From AAA044-D11 sp009705075 (GTDB lineage: Bacteria; Actinomycetota; Actinomycetes; Nanopelagicales; Nanopelagicaceae), in the NCBI GenBank assembly GCA_965268675.1, contig OZ254179.1, positions 1,364,001 to 1,428,000 on the forward strand: a stretch of 64,000 bases of DNA, written 5' to 3'. The position numbers and the translations under genes are program-made. How positions within the stretch are numbered: position 1 is the first letter of the stretch; each line of letters begins with the position of its first letter. The notes beneath the pieces are model-generated. The model made no database searches. It saw only the letters and a program-made list of their open reading frames with translations, and was not told the origin of the DNA. Below are positions 8,676-17,396 of this stretch, piece by piece.

Positions 8676-8748
8676 GTCCCCATCGTCTAGAGGCCTAGGA
8701 CATCGCCCTTTCACGGCGGTAACACGGGTTCGAACCCCGTTGGGGGCA
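8676..8748 (+). tRNA. tRNA-Glu (anticodon TTC)
   Basis: A 73-nt cloverleaf with acceptor GTCCCCA/TGGGGGC, discriminator A, anticodon loop CTTTCAC and T-arm CGGGTTCGAACCCCG. First of a cluster of three tRNA genes on the plus strand. CCA is not encoded. Confidence 0.96.
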
Positions 8749-8870
8749 CTAGGTAAGAAGGAAAGTAAGAAGTAATTCTTGCTATTTTTCTTATTCGAAA
8801 GCACGTCGAAGAACGTTTGTTGCCACGCAAGTGGGGATGAACAAACTAAAAGTTCTTAGATGTGTGGAAA

Positions 8871-8944
8871 GGCCCAGTAGCGCAGTTGGTTAGCGCGCCG
8901 CCCTGTCACGGCGGAGGTCGCGAGTTCAAGTCTCGTCTGGGTCG
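8871..8944 (+). tRNA. tRNA-Asp (anticodon GTC)
   Basis: A 74-nt cloverleaf with acceptor GGCCCAG/CTGGGTC, discriminator G, anticodon stem CCGCC/GGCGG around loop CTGTCAC. CCA is not encoded. Confidence 0.96.
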
Positions 8945-8946
8945 CT

Positions 8947-8977
8947 AGAAGAGAGTGTCCACACACTCTCTTCTTTT
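8947..8977 (+). terminator. Intrinsic terminator after tRNA-Asp
   Basis: A perfect 12-bp stem AGAAGAGAGTGT/ACACTCTCTTCT with a 4-nt loop (CCAC) is followed directly by TTT. It separates tRNA-Asp from tRNA-Phe, so the latter probably has its own promoter. Confidence 0.85.
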
Positions 8978-8998
8978 ATTACCAAACAATTTAATATT

Positions 8999-9072
8999 GG
9001 CTCGGTAGCTCAGTTGGTACGAGCGCGCGACTGAAAATCGTGAGGTCGACAGTTCGATCCTGTCCCGAGCCA
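8999..9072 (+). tRNA. tRNA-Phe (anticodon GAA)
   Basis: A 74-nt cloverleaf with acceptor GGCTCGG/CCGAGCC, discriminator A, and anticodon loop CTGAAAA. It ends 10 nt before the convergent rmlC stop. CCA is not encoded. Confidence 0.95.
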
Positions 9073-9081
9073 CGCTTCTTT

Positions 9082-9648
9082 TTAATACTTAGGAAGTTTT
9101 CCATTCGCCTTTTGGGTTTTTAAACTTGGCGCATTTTTATCTTTCTCTGAAAGTATTGCTTCGGCTATTTCTATTCCCCAACCAATTCCAATTTCACTAT
9201 CGAATGGATTGATTTCATACTCGTCTGCTGGTGAATATTGAGATGAAAGTAGATATGCAACCGAAGACAAATCTTCCAGCGCAATAAATCCATGGCCAAG
9301 CCCTGGCCCAATCAATACTGATTTTCCTGATTTGGGTTCCAATTTTATAATTTCGTATTTCCCAAAAGTTGGCGAGCCATCTCGAATATCTACTATCGCA
9401 TCTAGCACGGAACCACTTACGCAGGTCACCCATTTTGCTTGACCTACATCTGCAAGACTGTAATGAATTCCGCGCAACACTCCTTTGTGAGAAGTGGAAA
9501 TATTTGCTTGTACAGCTTCGAATACAAGTCCGGTATTTGATGCAATCTCTGATTTCTTAAACCACTCTGAAAAATTTCCCCGGCTATCGCCATGCAATTT
9601 TGACTCAGCAAGCCAAGCGCCTTTTATCGGTAATTCTGTGAACTCCAT
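9082..9648 (-). CDS. rmlC: dTDP-4-dehydrorhamnose 3,5-epimerase
   Basis: A 188-residue cupin enzyme, third step of dTDP-L-rhamnose synthesis. Visible features include HGDSRGNFSEWF near the N-terminus (RmlC reads D-x-RG-x-F), VQANISTSHKGVLRGIHY carrying the catalytic-His region, and VSGSVLDAIVDIR and IGPGLGHGFIAL with substrate-binding residues. The start is taken at ATG 9648 (MEFTELPIKGAW) because a -10-like CATAAT lies 6 nt upstream; a TTG at 9666 is the alternative. It is separated from rmlD by a divergent methyltransferase gene. Confidence 0.92.
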   Translation of the reverse strand: MEFTELPIKGAWLAESKLHGDSRGNFSEWFKKSEIASNTGLVFEAVQANISTSHKGVLRGIHYSLADVGQAKWVTCVSGSVLDAIVDIRDGSPTFGKYEIIKLEPKSGKSVLIGPGLGHGFIALEDLSSVAYLLSSQYSPADEYEINPFDSEIGIGWGIEIAEAILSEKDKNAPSLKTQKANGKLPKY

Positions 9649-9654
9649 TGCGCA

Positions 9655-9660
9655 ATTATG
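9655..9660 (-). promoter_or_regulatory. -10 hexamer of leaderless rmlC
   Basis: CATAAT lies 6 nt before ATG 9648, and no Shine-Dalgarno is present. Confidence 0.45.
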
Positions 9661-9705
9661 ACTCAAAGCTTATGGAAATAGCCTTGCATATGTAAGGATT
9701 CAACA

Positions 9706-10512
9706 ATGAGTTCATTGCTTAATGAAATTTCTATGGACACTTCTCTCGTTCATGTGAGTTTTCGGCCGACTTCGGCTTGGACAGGTCATGCACCATTCCT
9801 CAAATTCTTAATTCCTGAACTTAATCCAAAGATATTTGTAGAGCTTGGAACCCATAATGGATTTAGCTATTTCACTGGATGTCAGAGCATTGTTGAGAAT
9901 AAGCTTTCCACCAAGGCCTTTGCCGTAGATCATTGGGAAGGAGATGCACAAGCAGGGTTGTTTGAGCCTGGTGTTTATAAGAGAGTTGAACTCCAAAATT
10001 ATGAATTTCGGGAATTTTCTAAACTGCTAAAGATGTCATTCGAAAACGCTAGACCTACCTTCGCGGATAGATCGATTGATTTGTTGCACATTGATGGATT
10101 CCATTCTTACGAGGCAGTTTCTCAGGACTTCAACTCATGGTTGCCTAAAGTGAGCAAGAATGGCGTTGTAATACTTCATGACATTCATATCAGAAAAGAT
10201 ACCTACGAGGTTTGGAAGTTTTGGGAAGAGATCAAAGCTAAATACCAGACCATTGAATTTACTCACTCCTACGGTCTAGGCGTCGTTTTCTTAGGTGAAA
10301 TAAAAGGGAAAAGGCTAAAGGAGCTTGTGCAAATATTTAATTCTGGAAAGGATTTTGAAGTACAAGGGGTTTTTGCCGCACTGGCTGATGAAATGACTCA
10401 ATTTACTTTTTCGCACTTAAGGTTTAGCTATCGAGATTTACTCGCGCTCCTAAAAATAAAGTTTAAAACTCAGCTAAGGAATCTTTTAAAGCGATTCGCC
10501 AATCGCGCATAG
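9706..10512 (+). CDS. Class I SAM-dependent methyltransferase (Methyltransf_24-like)
   Basis: A 268-residue protein with the SAM-binding motif I FVELGTHNGFSYF near residue 46. A second motif, IDLLHIDGFHSYEAVSQDF (around 125-143), is typical of Methyltransf_24 enzymes that act on sugars or surface glycans. HDIH follows at the end of the Rossmann core. The C-terminal part is basic and unassigned. The gene lies inside the rhamnose cluster and is divergent from rmlC. Its final 50 nt overlap the rmlD 3' end, the longest convergent overlap in the window. A role in O-methylating a glycan sugar is inference. Confidence 0.8.
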   Translation: MSSLLNEISMDTSLVHVSFRPTSAWTGHAPFLKFLIPELNPKIFVELGTHNGFSYFTGCQSIVENKLSTKAFAVDHWEGDAQAGLFEPGVYKRVELQNYEFREFSKLLKMSFENARPTFADRSIDLLHIDGFHSYEAVSQDFNSWLPKVSKNGVVILHDIHIRKDTYEVWKFWEEIKAKYQTIEFTHSYGLGVVFLGEIKGKRLKELVQIFNSGKDFEVQGVFAALADEMTQFTFSHLRFSYRDLLALLKIKFKTQLRNLLKRFANRA

Positions 10513-11311
10513 CGGGAATTGAGTTTTGATTCCAGCACATGTGGCTCAGCACGGAATTCTTGGGACGATCTGCTTTTCGTTTAAATTCTGAACTACCTAC
10601 TGGTATTAAGCGATCTGTACTTTCACCTAAAATATGAAAGATCTCTGTAGCAAAATCAAACCATGTTGCATAGCCACTATTCGTTGCATGATAAATTCCA
10701 AATGGAATACGCAAAGAAATAGCATCAACTATTTGATTTGCTAAATCTATTGCAGAAGTTGGTTGTCCTTGTTGATCGCTAACTACTCTAACTTCATCCT
10801 CAGAAACCTGAGCAAGATTAGAAATTGTTCTAGCGAAATTTTTTCCCCACTTGCTGTAAAGCCATGCAGTACGGAAAATATATGAGGCGTCTGGATATTC
10901 AGTAAGAACAAATTTTTCGCCGGCTTCCTTTGTTCGTCCATATGCCGAAATTGGCCCAAGCATAGAATCGACTTCATATGGAGTTTCACTACTTCCGGAA
11001 AATACGTAATCGGTTGAAACTTGGGCGAATATTGCGCCAATAGATTTAGAAGCTTTCGCTAAATTAAGTGGGCCGATTGCGTTGACTTTATAGGCACTTT
11101 CTTCCTCTGATTCAGCTAAATCAACATCAGTCCAGGCTGCAGCATTTATAACAACTTCTGGCCGTAATTTAGTTATCAAATCTTGGCATTGGCTTTCGGA
11201 CTGAATATCTAATTCGTTGCTATTTAGCGAAGTAAAATCAATCTTTCGTTCGGTAAGTACTTGAGATAGCGCCTTACCAAGTTGGCCAGAGCCTCCAACT
11301 ACAAACCACAT
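10463..11311 (-). CDS. rmlD: dTDP-4-dehydrorhamnose reductase
   Basis: A 282-residue short-chain dehydrogenase catalysing the NAD(P)H-dependent last step to dTDP-L-rhamnose. It opens with MWFVVGGSGQLGKAL (Rossmann G-x-x-G-x-x-G), has NAAAWTDVDLAE near 63 and STDYVFSG, then the YGRTKEAGE motif with catalytic Tyr and Lys. I start it at ATG 11311, whose first base is shared with the last base of the rmlB stop (TAATG), a classic coupling junction; a longer form would run 10 residues into rmlB. The 3' end overlaps the convergent methyltransferase by 50 nt. Confidence 0.95.
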   Translation of the reverse strand: MWFVVGGSGQLGKALSQVLTERKIDFTSLNSNELDIQSESQCQDLITKLRPEVVINAAAWTDVDLAESEEESAYKVNAIGPLNLAKASKSIGAIFAQVSTDYVFSGSSETPYEVDSMLGPISAYGRTKEAGEKFVLTEYPDASYIFRTAWLYSKWGKNFARTISNLAQVSEDEVRVVSDQQGQPTSAIDLANQIVDAISLRIPFGIYHATNSGYATWFDFATEIFHILGESTDRLIPVGSSEFKRKADRPKNSVLSHMCWNQNSIPAMRDWRIALKDSLAEF

Positions 11312-12288
11312 TAATTGCGGCCTGTCTTTAAAGTTTCCCACCAGGCTCTATTTTCTTTGTACCATTTTATTGTCTCTGCTAAACCATCAGAGAAATCAAC
11401 TTGTGGCTGATATCCAAGTTCATTAGTAATTTTTTGGTGGTTAACGCTGTATCTAAGGTCATGGCCTTTTCTATCTTCGACGTACTCTATTGACGAGGCA
11501 TCTTTACCCATAGCTTTTAGAATTATGTTCGTCAGCTCAAGATTATTTAGTTCACTACCACCGCCGATGTTATAAATTTCACCGGAACGTCCATTCAGAA
11601 GAACTTTCAATATCCCGTTACAGTGATCATCTACATGTAGCCAATCCCGGACATTTAATCCATCGCCGTAAAGTGGAACTTTTTTGCCTTCCAAAAGATT
11701 CGTAATGAATAGGGGGATCATTTTTTCGGGAAAATGGTAGGGGCCGTAATTGTTGCTGCAACGGGTAATTACAACATCTAAATTATGTGTTTTAAAATAT
11801 GCCCTGGCCAATAGCTCGCCCCCAGCCTTACTTGCGGAGTAAGGTGAGTTCGGTAATAGCGGTGAATCCTCTGTCCAAGATCCAGAAGCGATTGACCCAT
11901 AAACTTCGTCAGTTGATACCTGCACAAATCTAATTTTTTTATTTGAATTCTTAATCGCATCCAATAAGACCTGAACGCCTACTATATTTGTTTGTACAAA
12001 ATCCATTGCCCCGTTAATTGAACGATCTACATGGGATTCTGCTGCGAAGTTAACTACCGCATCAACATCTTCCAATAACTTTGTGACTAATTGAAAATCG
12101 CAGATATCGCCTTGAATAAACTTAAAGTTTTCTAATTTACTTACCGGATCTAGATTTTCTAATACCCCAGCATATGTAAGTTTATCTAGCACTGTGATGC
12201 TTGTGATATCCGATGTTTTGGCGGACAAAACTCTTCTAACAAAATTGGAACCAATAAATCCAGCGCCTCCTGTAACTAAGAGCCTCAC
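11311..12288 (-). CDS. rmlB: dTDP-glucose 4,6-dehydratase
   Basis: A 325-residue extended SDR enzyme, second step of the dTDP-rhamnose pathway. MRLLVTGGAGFIGSNFVRR gives the NAD-binding loop, NFAAESHVDRSI near residue 83 is diagnostic, VSTDEVYGSI carries the TDE catalytic triplet, and YSASKAGGE holds the Tyr-x3-Lys pair. Length is typical. It is translationally coupled to rmlD and divergent from rmlA, with a 56-bp spacer. Confidence 0.97.
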   Translation of the reverse strand: MRLLVTGGAGFIGSNFVRRVLSAKTSDITSITVLDKLTYAGVLENLDPVSKLENFKFIQGDICDFQLVTKLLEDVDAVVNFAAESHVDRSINGAMDFVQTNIVGVQVLLDAIKNSNKKIRFVQVSTDEVYGSIASGSWTEDSPLLPNSPYSASKAGGELLARAYFKTHNLDVVITRCSNNYGPYHFPEKMIPLFITNLLEGKKVPLYGDGLNVRDWLHVDDHCNGILKVLLNGRSGEIYNIGGGSELNNLELTNIILKAMGKDASSIEYVEDRKGHDLRYSVNHQKITNELGYQPQVDFSDGLAETIKWYKENRAWWETLKTGRN

Positions 12289-12332
12289 TGAATCACCTCA
12301 TTGAATCTATTTATAAGAGGTAATTTACCCCT

Positions 12333-12338
12333 TAGTAT
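12333..12338 (+). promoter_or_regulatory. -10 hexamer of leaderless rmlA
   Basis: TAGTAT lies exactly 6 nt before ATG 12345. No Shine-Dalgarno is visible. Confidence 0.5.
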
Positions 12339-12344
12339 TTGACC

Positions 12345-13205
12345 ATGAAAGGCATAATCCTAGCGGGTGGTACAGGCTCAAGGTTATGGCCGATAACAAA
12401 AGTTGTAAGTAAACAATTGTTGCCGGTTTATGACAAGCCGATGATTTACTACCCAATCTCTACGCTAATGCTGGCTGGGGTTAAAGAGATTTTGATTATT
12501 ACTACCCCAGATGATGCCAGTGCATTCAAATCTCTCTTGGGCGATGGCACAGATCTTGGAATCACTTTTGAGTATGCGGTACAGCCAAAGCCGGAAGGGT
12601 TGGCACAAGCTTTCATAATTGGTGAAGAATTTCTCAATGGAGATTCAGTTTTAATGATTCTCGGCGATAACATTTTTCATGGTGAGGGACTTGGAACAGA
12701 TTTACATAACAAAATTCCTGATAAAGGCGCACATATATTCACATATGAAGTTTCAAATCCAAGTGATTATGGTGTTTTAAATCTTGATACAGATGGAAAA
12801 GTTATTTCCGTAGTCGAGAAACCGATATCTAATGAATCTAATATGGCAATTACTGGCCTCTACTATTTTGATGGGAGGGTCTCTGAATTATCAAAGTCGG
12901 TTAAACCTTCTAAGCGCGGAGAACTTGAAATAATCTCACTTATTGAAATTTATCTCGCTAAAGGCGAACTCACATTCTCTAAGTTATCCCGCGGAACTGC
13001 TTGGCTTGATACTGGTAAACCTAATTCGCTAAATGATGCAAGTATCTACATCCGAGTTCTAGAGGAGCGCACTGGACTAAAAGTGGCTTGCCTAGAGGAG
13101 ATTGCTTGGCGCCAGGGCTGGATAACTCAAACTGAACTAAATTCGCTTGCCGAAAAATATGGGCAGAGTGAATATGGCAAATATCTTAAATCTTTAAAGA
13201 TTTAA
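12345..13205 (+). CDS. rmlA: Glucose-1-phosphate thymidylyltransferase
   Basis: A 286-residue nucleotidyltransferase that makes dTDP-glucose from dTTP and glucose-1-phosphate, the entry step for dTDP-rhamnose. It opens with MKGIILAGGTGSRLWPIT (signature G-x-G-x-R) and includes KQLLPVYDKPMIYYP, LGDNIFHGEG and a WLDTG motif near 225. I choose ATG 12345 since the family normally begins MKGIILAGG and a -10 box sits 6 nt ahead; TTG 12339 is the alternative. The 3' end overlaps the convergent glycosyltransferase by 20 nt. Confidence 0.96.
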   Translation: MKGIILAGGTGSRLWPITKVVSKQLLPVYDKPMIYYPISTLMLAGVKEILIITTPDDASAFKSLLGDGTDLGITFEYAVQPKPEGLAQAFIIGEEFLNGDSVLMILGDNIFHGEGLGTDLHNKIPDKGAHIFTYEVSNPSDYGVLNLDTDGKVISVVEKPISNESNMAITGLYYFDGRVSELSKSVKPSKRGELEIISLIEIYLAKGELTFSKLSRGTAWLDTGKPNSLNDASIYIRVLEERTGLKVACLEEIAWRQGWITQTELNSLAEKYGQSEYGKYLKSLKI

Positions 13206-14184
13206 ACTTTTTTAAGGCGCTATTGGCAGCCCGAAGTGGTCTTGTGATTTTCCAACTTCGAGACTGAATAATTGCTCGTGCGGCAGCTTGTTCTAAATAC
13301 AACTCACGTTCAATTAGAGTCTTTTCAGAATTATCACGATTTAAAATATATGTATGAACTGTGGCAAAAAGCGAATCTATCGTGGAATCTTTCTCGTATA
13401 AATACTCTGACTTTATGTAAGGAAATTTAAATCCAAAGATTGTTGGGCTATTTTTCGAACTAACCTCCGAGCAATAATTTAAAGCTACATCTTTTATCTG
13501 CTCATTATCAAAAGTCCCAGTCGAAACATAAACGTCTAGAAAATCCCTAAAGAAACCTGTGGCGCCTTCTAATACTGCTCGCTGCATTATTTTTTGCTTT
13601 AAATGTTCAAAGCCGTGGAACGGGATATGAATTAATTTTAGATCTGTCTCATTGTGTAAAACCATTTTTCTATTGGCATTGACACTATGTGATCCATGGC
13701 CCACAACTAAATCAGGATCTTTCTCGTAGGCACTTTTCGAGATAATGACCTTTGTGTATGAAGAAGCGCCTTCAATCGTGAGGAATGGCTGGCTAAACAA
13801 ATTTGCGTGCCCTAGTTGCTCAGGAAAAATATTCTGCCAATTCCAAGAAATGACATCCTTCGTACTATGCAAGCTCAGGAATTTTTCGAATTGACTTCTA
13901 TCATCGAATGGCAGAAATTCATCAAAATCTAGGAGGACTACCCAATCAGCCCCTTCTGCAAATGCTTTAACCATTTCACTCCGGACTAACTCTGCCTGCC
14001 TGAAAATAATGTCTTTCACGACTGTAACTTCAAACAATTCAGATCCAGCAAAGATAGCTTCTGTTTTGTCGTATGAGTTATGTGAAACCAAATACGACTT
14101 ATCAAAAAATGTTTCAAGTTGGTCTCGGAAGGCGCTAGCAATGGCCAATTCGTTAGAGAAGCAAGCTACGGCCGCAATCTTCAT
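13186..14184 (-). CDS. Glycosyltransferase family 2-like protein
   Basis: A 332-residue protein with MKIAAVACFSNELAIASAF at its start and LLDFDEFLPFDD near residue 95, the D-x-DEF motif of the Glyco_tranf_2_4 and DUF23/GT92-like group. HGFEHLKQK and a basic C-terminus with RSWKITRPLRAANSALKK follow; the SWKIT.PLR motif often ends glycan-cluster glycosyltransferases. It overlaps the next upstream gene by 4 nt (ATGA), so the two are coupled. Its donor is unknown, though dTDP-rhamnose is an obvious candidate from context. Confidence 0.75.
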   Translation of the reverse strand: MKIAAVACFSNELAIASAFRDQLETFFDKSYLVSHNSYDKTEAIFAGSELFEVTVVKDIIFRQAELVRSEMVKAFAEGADWVVLLDFDEFLPFDDRSQFEKFLSLHSTKDVISWNWQNIFPEQLGHANLFSQPFLTIEGASSYTKVIISKSAYEKDPDLVVGHGSHSVNANRKMVLHNETDLKLIHIPFHGFEHLKQKIMQRAVLEGATGFFRDFLDVYVSTGTFDNEQIKDVALNYCSEVSSKNSPTIFGFKFPYIKSEYLYEKDSTIDSLFATVHTYILNRDNSEKTLIERELYLEQAAARAIIQSRSWKITRPLRAANSALKKFKSLKI

Positions 14185-15137
14185 TTGAAAAATTTCCTAA
14201 TTCTGATTCCTGTATTCACAAGAATACCCAAAGGCTTTGGTGGTAAGAATCTAAAATATTTTATATACGTTATATATCGCCTTGAATTCATGGAATCGAC
14301 ATATATAAACAGTTTCTCCTTGTTTTTCTTATTTGGATATTTGCGAAAGACGTGGATATAGCCTGCTAAAAAGCGTTTAGCAAAAGCATTTGAAATACCA
14401 ATAGAACTTGCTAATTCTGCGTACTCGGCTTCAAATAGCGCAGCGCTATCACCCATACCTTCTCTATAGGAATGACGAGAGGAATGATCGCGAATCACTG
14501 TGGTCATGTGCTCTGTATCTGGTTTTATTCGCTTGCCAGCCAGCGTAATTCTTATCAAGAAATCGTCATCTTCATAGCCTCTAAATATTGAGTTGAACCG
14601 TAAGTCGGGCCCTAGCGCTTCTTTGTTAATTAACATTGAAGATGGCCACACCATGAGATTGTCTGATAAGAGAGTTGCTACATCACTATTCTCAAATTTT
14701 TCACTATTTTGGACAGCGGGAGTTAATTTGCCATCTAGATTTAAATAATTAACTCCTGAGAAATAGATTGCAAAATTTGGTGATGTGCGAGTGGCCTTCG
14801 CTAAAAGTTCAAGATGGCTAGGTAGCCAGTAATCATCATGGTCTAAGAGTGCGATGAAATTAGCCTTTGCTTCATTTATACCAACATTGCGTGCTACAGA
14901 CTGGCCCGCATTTTTTTGAACCAGAACTTTAAGGCGAGGTACTTTCAGATTTGAAACTTGTTGTTCTAGTTCAAAATTTTCATTTTGATCGATAACTAAG
15001 ATTAGATTGCAATAGTTGTGGCTCTGTCCTATAACTGAATTAATGGCGGTTTCTAAATATTCAAAGACAGGTTTGTATGTAGGAATAACAACATCGATGC
15101 AGATGTTCTCGTTGCAATTGATACAAGTTTTCGACAC
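14181..15137 (-). CDS. Glycosyltransferase family 2
   Basis: A 318-residue GT2 enzyme. CIDVVIPTYKPVFEYLETAI marks the nucleotide-sugar-binding strand, GQSVARNVGINEA lies near residue 75, and LLDHDDYW near 97 gives the D-x-D metal site. EDDDFLIR further on is a common acceptor/catalytic acidic motif. It lies between a WecA/TagO-type transferase and another GT and is coupled by ATGA to the latter, so the three probably extend one lipid-linked oligosaccharide. Specificity unknown. Confidence 0.85.
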   Translation of the reverse strand: MSKTCINCNENICIDVVIPTYKPVFEYLETAINSVIGQSHNYCNLILVIDQNENFELEQQVSNLKVPRLKVLVQKNAGQSVARNVGINEAKANFIALLDHDDYWLPSHLELLAKATRTSPNFAIYFSGVNYLNLDGKLTPAVQNSEKFENSDVATLLSDNLMVWPSSMLINKEALGPDLRFNSIFRGYEDDDFLIRITLAGKRIKPDTEHMTTVIRDHSSRHSYREGMGDSAALFEAEYAELASSIGISNAFAKRFLAGYIHVFRKYPNKKNKEKLFIYVDSMNSRRYITYIKYFRFLPPKPLGILVNTGIRIRKFFK

Positions 15138-15141
15138 TGAT

Positions 15142-16092
15142 TTACCCCATAGCTAACGAAATACTAAGGATTGCAGCAATGGCGGACCCTGACCAAAGAA
15201 TTAATACCGCCCTTTTTCTTGGGATGCCACGATGAATTAGGCGATGAGAAAGATGATCATGGCCGCCTTGTAGTGGCGATACTCCTCGGCTAATTCGAGA
15301 AATTACTGCAACGGTTGTATCGAGAATCGGAACCGCAAGAAGAAGAACTGGGATTGCCAATGAAGTAAGGGTTGAACCAGTTTCAGGTTTTAGGCGAACC
15401 GTAAGCGTTGCAATCAAAACGCCTAAGAAAAGTGCTCCTGCATCCCCCATATATATACGAGCAGGGCTCTTGTTCCAGAGTAAAAATCCAATGGTTGCTC
15501 CTGCTGTAACTGCGGAAAGCGCGGCGATAAATATCTGATCATTCTGAAGTGTGAGATAGAAGAGTGCCATAGCTGTAATTGCGACAGTGCCAGCCGCCCC
15601 ACCATCGACATTGTCAAAGAAATTGATTGAGTTACAGATTCCAACAATCCAGAGTGTCGTTATCAATGCGTCTATTAACGTTGATCCTGTTGGATTTCCA
15701 ACGGTGTCTTGCGAAATCAATAAATAGGCTGTGAAAACTCCTGCGACTGTTTGAATTGCAAGTCTTGGGCCAGGCCGCAAACTTTGTAAATCATCCCAGA
15801 GGCCAATTAACCCAAGAATAATTGCAGGTGCAAGCACGGAAGTTAAGAGAAAGTAATCTGCTTTAGAAAAATCCTTGTAAATAGCCGCGGCATAAGAAAT
15901 TGCTGTTACCCCAACAATAATCGCTACGCCACCCAAATATGGAACAGGTTCTTTGTGGGTTTTATGTGCTGAATTTGGTAGATCGTAAATCTTCTTTGAG
16001 ATTGCGACTTTGCGCATTAAAGGGGTAAGCAAACCAACAAAAATAAAGGTGGCGACGGAGAGCAGGAAATATTCAATGAATTTGACCTGCAT
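15142..16092 (-). CDS. wecA: WecA/TagO-type undecaprenyl-phosphate GlcNAc-1-phosphate transferase
   Basis: A 316-residue membrane protein of the MraY/WecA family with about ten transmembrane segments. Cytoplasmic-loop motifs are intact: HKTHKEPVPYLGGVAI, FFDNVDGGAAGT with catalytic aspartates, ARIYMGDAGALFLG, and HDHLSHRL near 285. It transfers HexNAc-1-phosphate to a polyprenyl phosphate, initiating a cell-wall glycopolymer. With dTDP-rhamnose genes next door, the product may be a GlcNAc-rhamnose linker such as that anchoring arabinogalactan-type polymers, which is inference. It starts 15 nt downstream of the DUF5302 gene stop and probably shares its transcript. Confidence 0.9.
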   Translation of the reverse strand: MQVKFIEYFLLSVATFIFVGLLTPLMRKVAISKKIYDLPNSAHKTHKEPVPYLGGVAIIVGVTAISYAAAIYKDFSKADYFLLTSVLAPAIILGLIGLWDDLQSLRPGPRLAIQTVAGVFTAYLLISQDTVGNPTGSTLIDALITTLWIVGICNSINFFDNVDGGAAGTVAITAMALFYLTLQNDQIFIAALSAVTAGATIGFLLWNKSPARIYMGDAGALFLGVLIATLTVRLKPETGSTLTSLAIPVLLLAVPILDTTVAVISRISRGVSPLQGGHDHLSHRLIHRGIPRKRAVLILWSGSAIAAILSISLAMG

Positions 16093-16107
16093 GGATCTGA
16101 ATTCTAT

Positions 16108-16326
16108 TTATCCAGCAGAGCCGGATGGTCCCGATTTACGACGAAACATCTTTGGTGCATTTGCGCCGGCGGCGGCATTTACTTTTGAACCTGATGATGG
16201 GCCACCTTGCACACCTGTGTTGTGCTTGCCTTGCTTCTTTGCGAGCGCTTCCAGCATCTTTGCTTTCGCATCTAATGGGGCATCAGCTTTCTTGGCAGCT
16301 GGCTTGGCTTTATCGGATTCGCTCAT
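16108..16326 (-). CDS. DUF5302-like small protein
   Basis: A 72-residue, highly charged, Ala/Lys-rich protein predicted to be mostly disordered. It has a short helix (KAKMLEALAKKQGKH) and ends in KMFRRKSGPSG, the RRKSG tail that typifies the actinobacterial DUF5302 family. Function unknown. Its start overlaps the stop of the BldC-like gene by 4 nt (ATGA), so it is translated from the same message. Confidence 0.75.
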   Translation of the reverse strand: MSESDKAKPAAKKADAPLDAKAKMLEALAKKQGKHNTGVQGGPSSGSKVNAAAGANAPKMFRRKSGPSGSAG

Positions 16327-16541
16327 TTTGTTGGCTCATCTTTCTTAATAGGTTTCGCTTTAGTTGTAAAACTTTCGAGAAGTAATTTTACTTCCGATTC
16401 TTTATAACGGTAATGCCGACCAGCGGTCTTAATAATTGTGAGCCTGCCTTCGGTGGCCCAACGGTTGATTGTCTTCGGCCCAACTCTAAAAAGTTTTGCG
16501 ACCTCTGCTGCGGTCAATAAAACTTCCTGTTCGCCAATCAT
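16323..16541 (-). CDS. bldC: BldC-like MerR-type DNA-binding regulator
   Basis: A 72-residue protein consisting of a winged helix-turn-helix: LLTAAEVAKLFRVGPKTINRW followed by a wing with AGRHYRYKESEV. It has no effector domain, as in BldC, which binds DNA as head-to-tail multimers and controls development in Streptomyces. In streamlined non-sporulating actinobacteria it must have another, global role. It sits just downstream of the purine cluster, a conserved actinobacterial neighbourhood. Confidence 0.88.
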   Translation of the reverse strand: MIGEQEVLLTAAEVAKLFRVGPKTINRWATEGRLTIIKTAGRHYRYKESEVKLLLESFTTKAKPIKKDEPTK

Positions 16542-16559
16542 TGGGCAATCCTAACTCAA

Positions 16560-17375
16560 TCAAGTTGCAGCTTCGAAGGCAGAAACCTTGCGCCACCTTG
16601 AAATTAAGCGCTCATACCCCACGCCCGCTTTTGCGCCATCGCCAGTAGAAAGCCCTGCCAAGGAGAGTTGAATGTCTTCGATTGAAGTATCGGCATCGAG
16701 ACCGTCTTCGCCCTCGCTTATAAGTATTTTTTCTAGGTATCCGGCTAGGCCACCGTAATCAACTTCAACTATTGATTCGGGATGAAATAGTTCCATCCAT
16801 TCAAGAAGATCTGCAATCTCTTCTTCGATTGGACCGTTTCCGAATGCAGAGACAACAGAATCGTGAGTAAAGGTGCAGCGTGCTTTGGCATTTGCAATTG
16901 AAGTTCGCATAATTGTAAATGGACCATCATCAGATTGGCCGCGCAAGCGATCTTCTGGCTGGAAGAGTGAGAACCATCGTGGTGGCACCATCCAAGTTTC
17001 GGTAATAATGTGTGGAACTTTATCTTCGAGGTTTTCAGAATTTATGTTTATTGCTTCTTCAATATTTTCCGGAATAAAGAATTTTGATACCGGCAACGGA
17101 ACTGAATCTTTAAATTGATCTAGCGCTGCCCAAACTCGTGCTGCCGTTGACCAAGGGCAGATGTATCGCTTACCTTCCCATTCCAAAATATGTGCACCGT
17201 CTGGTTTGAGTGCAGGTGGTTCGGTAACTATGGCTCGTCTAAGTGCGCGTGACTGTTCATCCCTGCTGGTACCTGATGTAATTGGAATTGATTCCCATCG
17301 AAGTGCTTCGGCAGGAGAGAATGCAGAAATAGGTTCGTAGATTCGAAGTGATGCTACGTAAGGTGTTGGGCGCAT
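16560..17375 (-). CDS. Conserved actinobacterial protein near purM, unknown function
   Basis: A 271-residue soluble protein starting MRPTPYVASLRIYEPISAF. I recognise similar proteins, opening with a YVASLRVYEPL-like stretch, next to purM/DUF3073 in many actinobacteria, but know no function. It contains ILEWEGKRYICPWSTAAR, PPRWFSLFQPEDR and CTFTHDSVVSAFG, plus an acidic C-terminal half. There is no signal peptide or membrane segment. It lies between DUF3073 and bldC on the same strand with short gaps, so it probably belongs to this transcription unit. Confidence 0.7.
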   Translation of the reverse strand: MRPTPYVASLRIYEPISAFSPAEALRWESIPITSGTSRDEQSRALRRAIVTEPPALKPDGAHILEWEGKRYICPWSTAARVWAALDQFKDSVPLPVSKFFIPENIEEAININSENLEDKVPHIITETWMVPPRWFSLFQPEDRLRGQSDDGPFTIMRTSIANAKARCTFTHDSVVSAFGNGPIEEEIADLLEWMELFHPESIVEVDYGGLAGYLEKILISEGEDGLDADTSIEDIQLSLAGLSTGDGAKAGVGYERLISRWRKVSAFEAAT

Positions 17376-17396
17376 TTTTATGCTGTCACAACAAAC

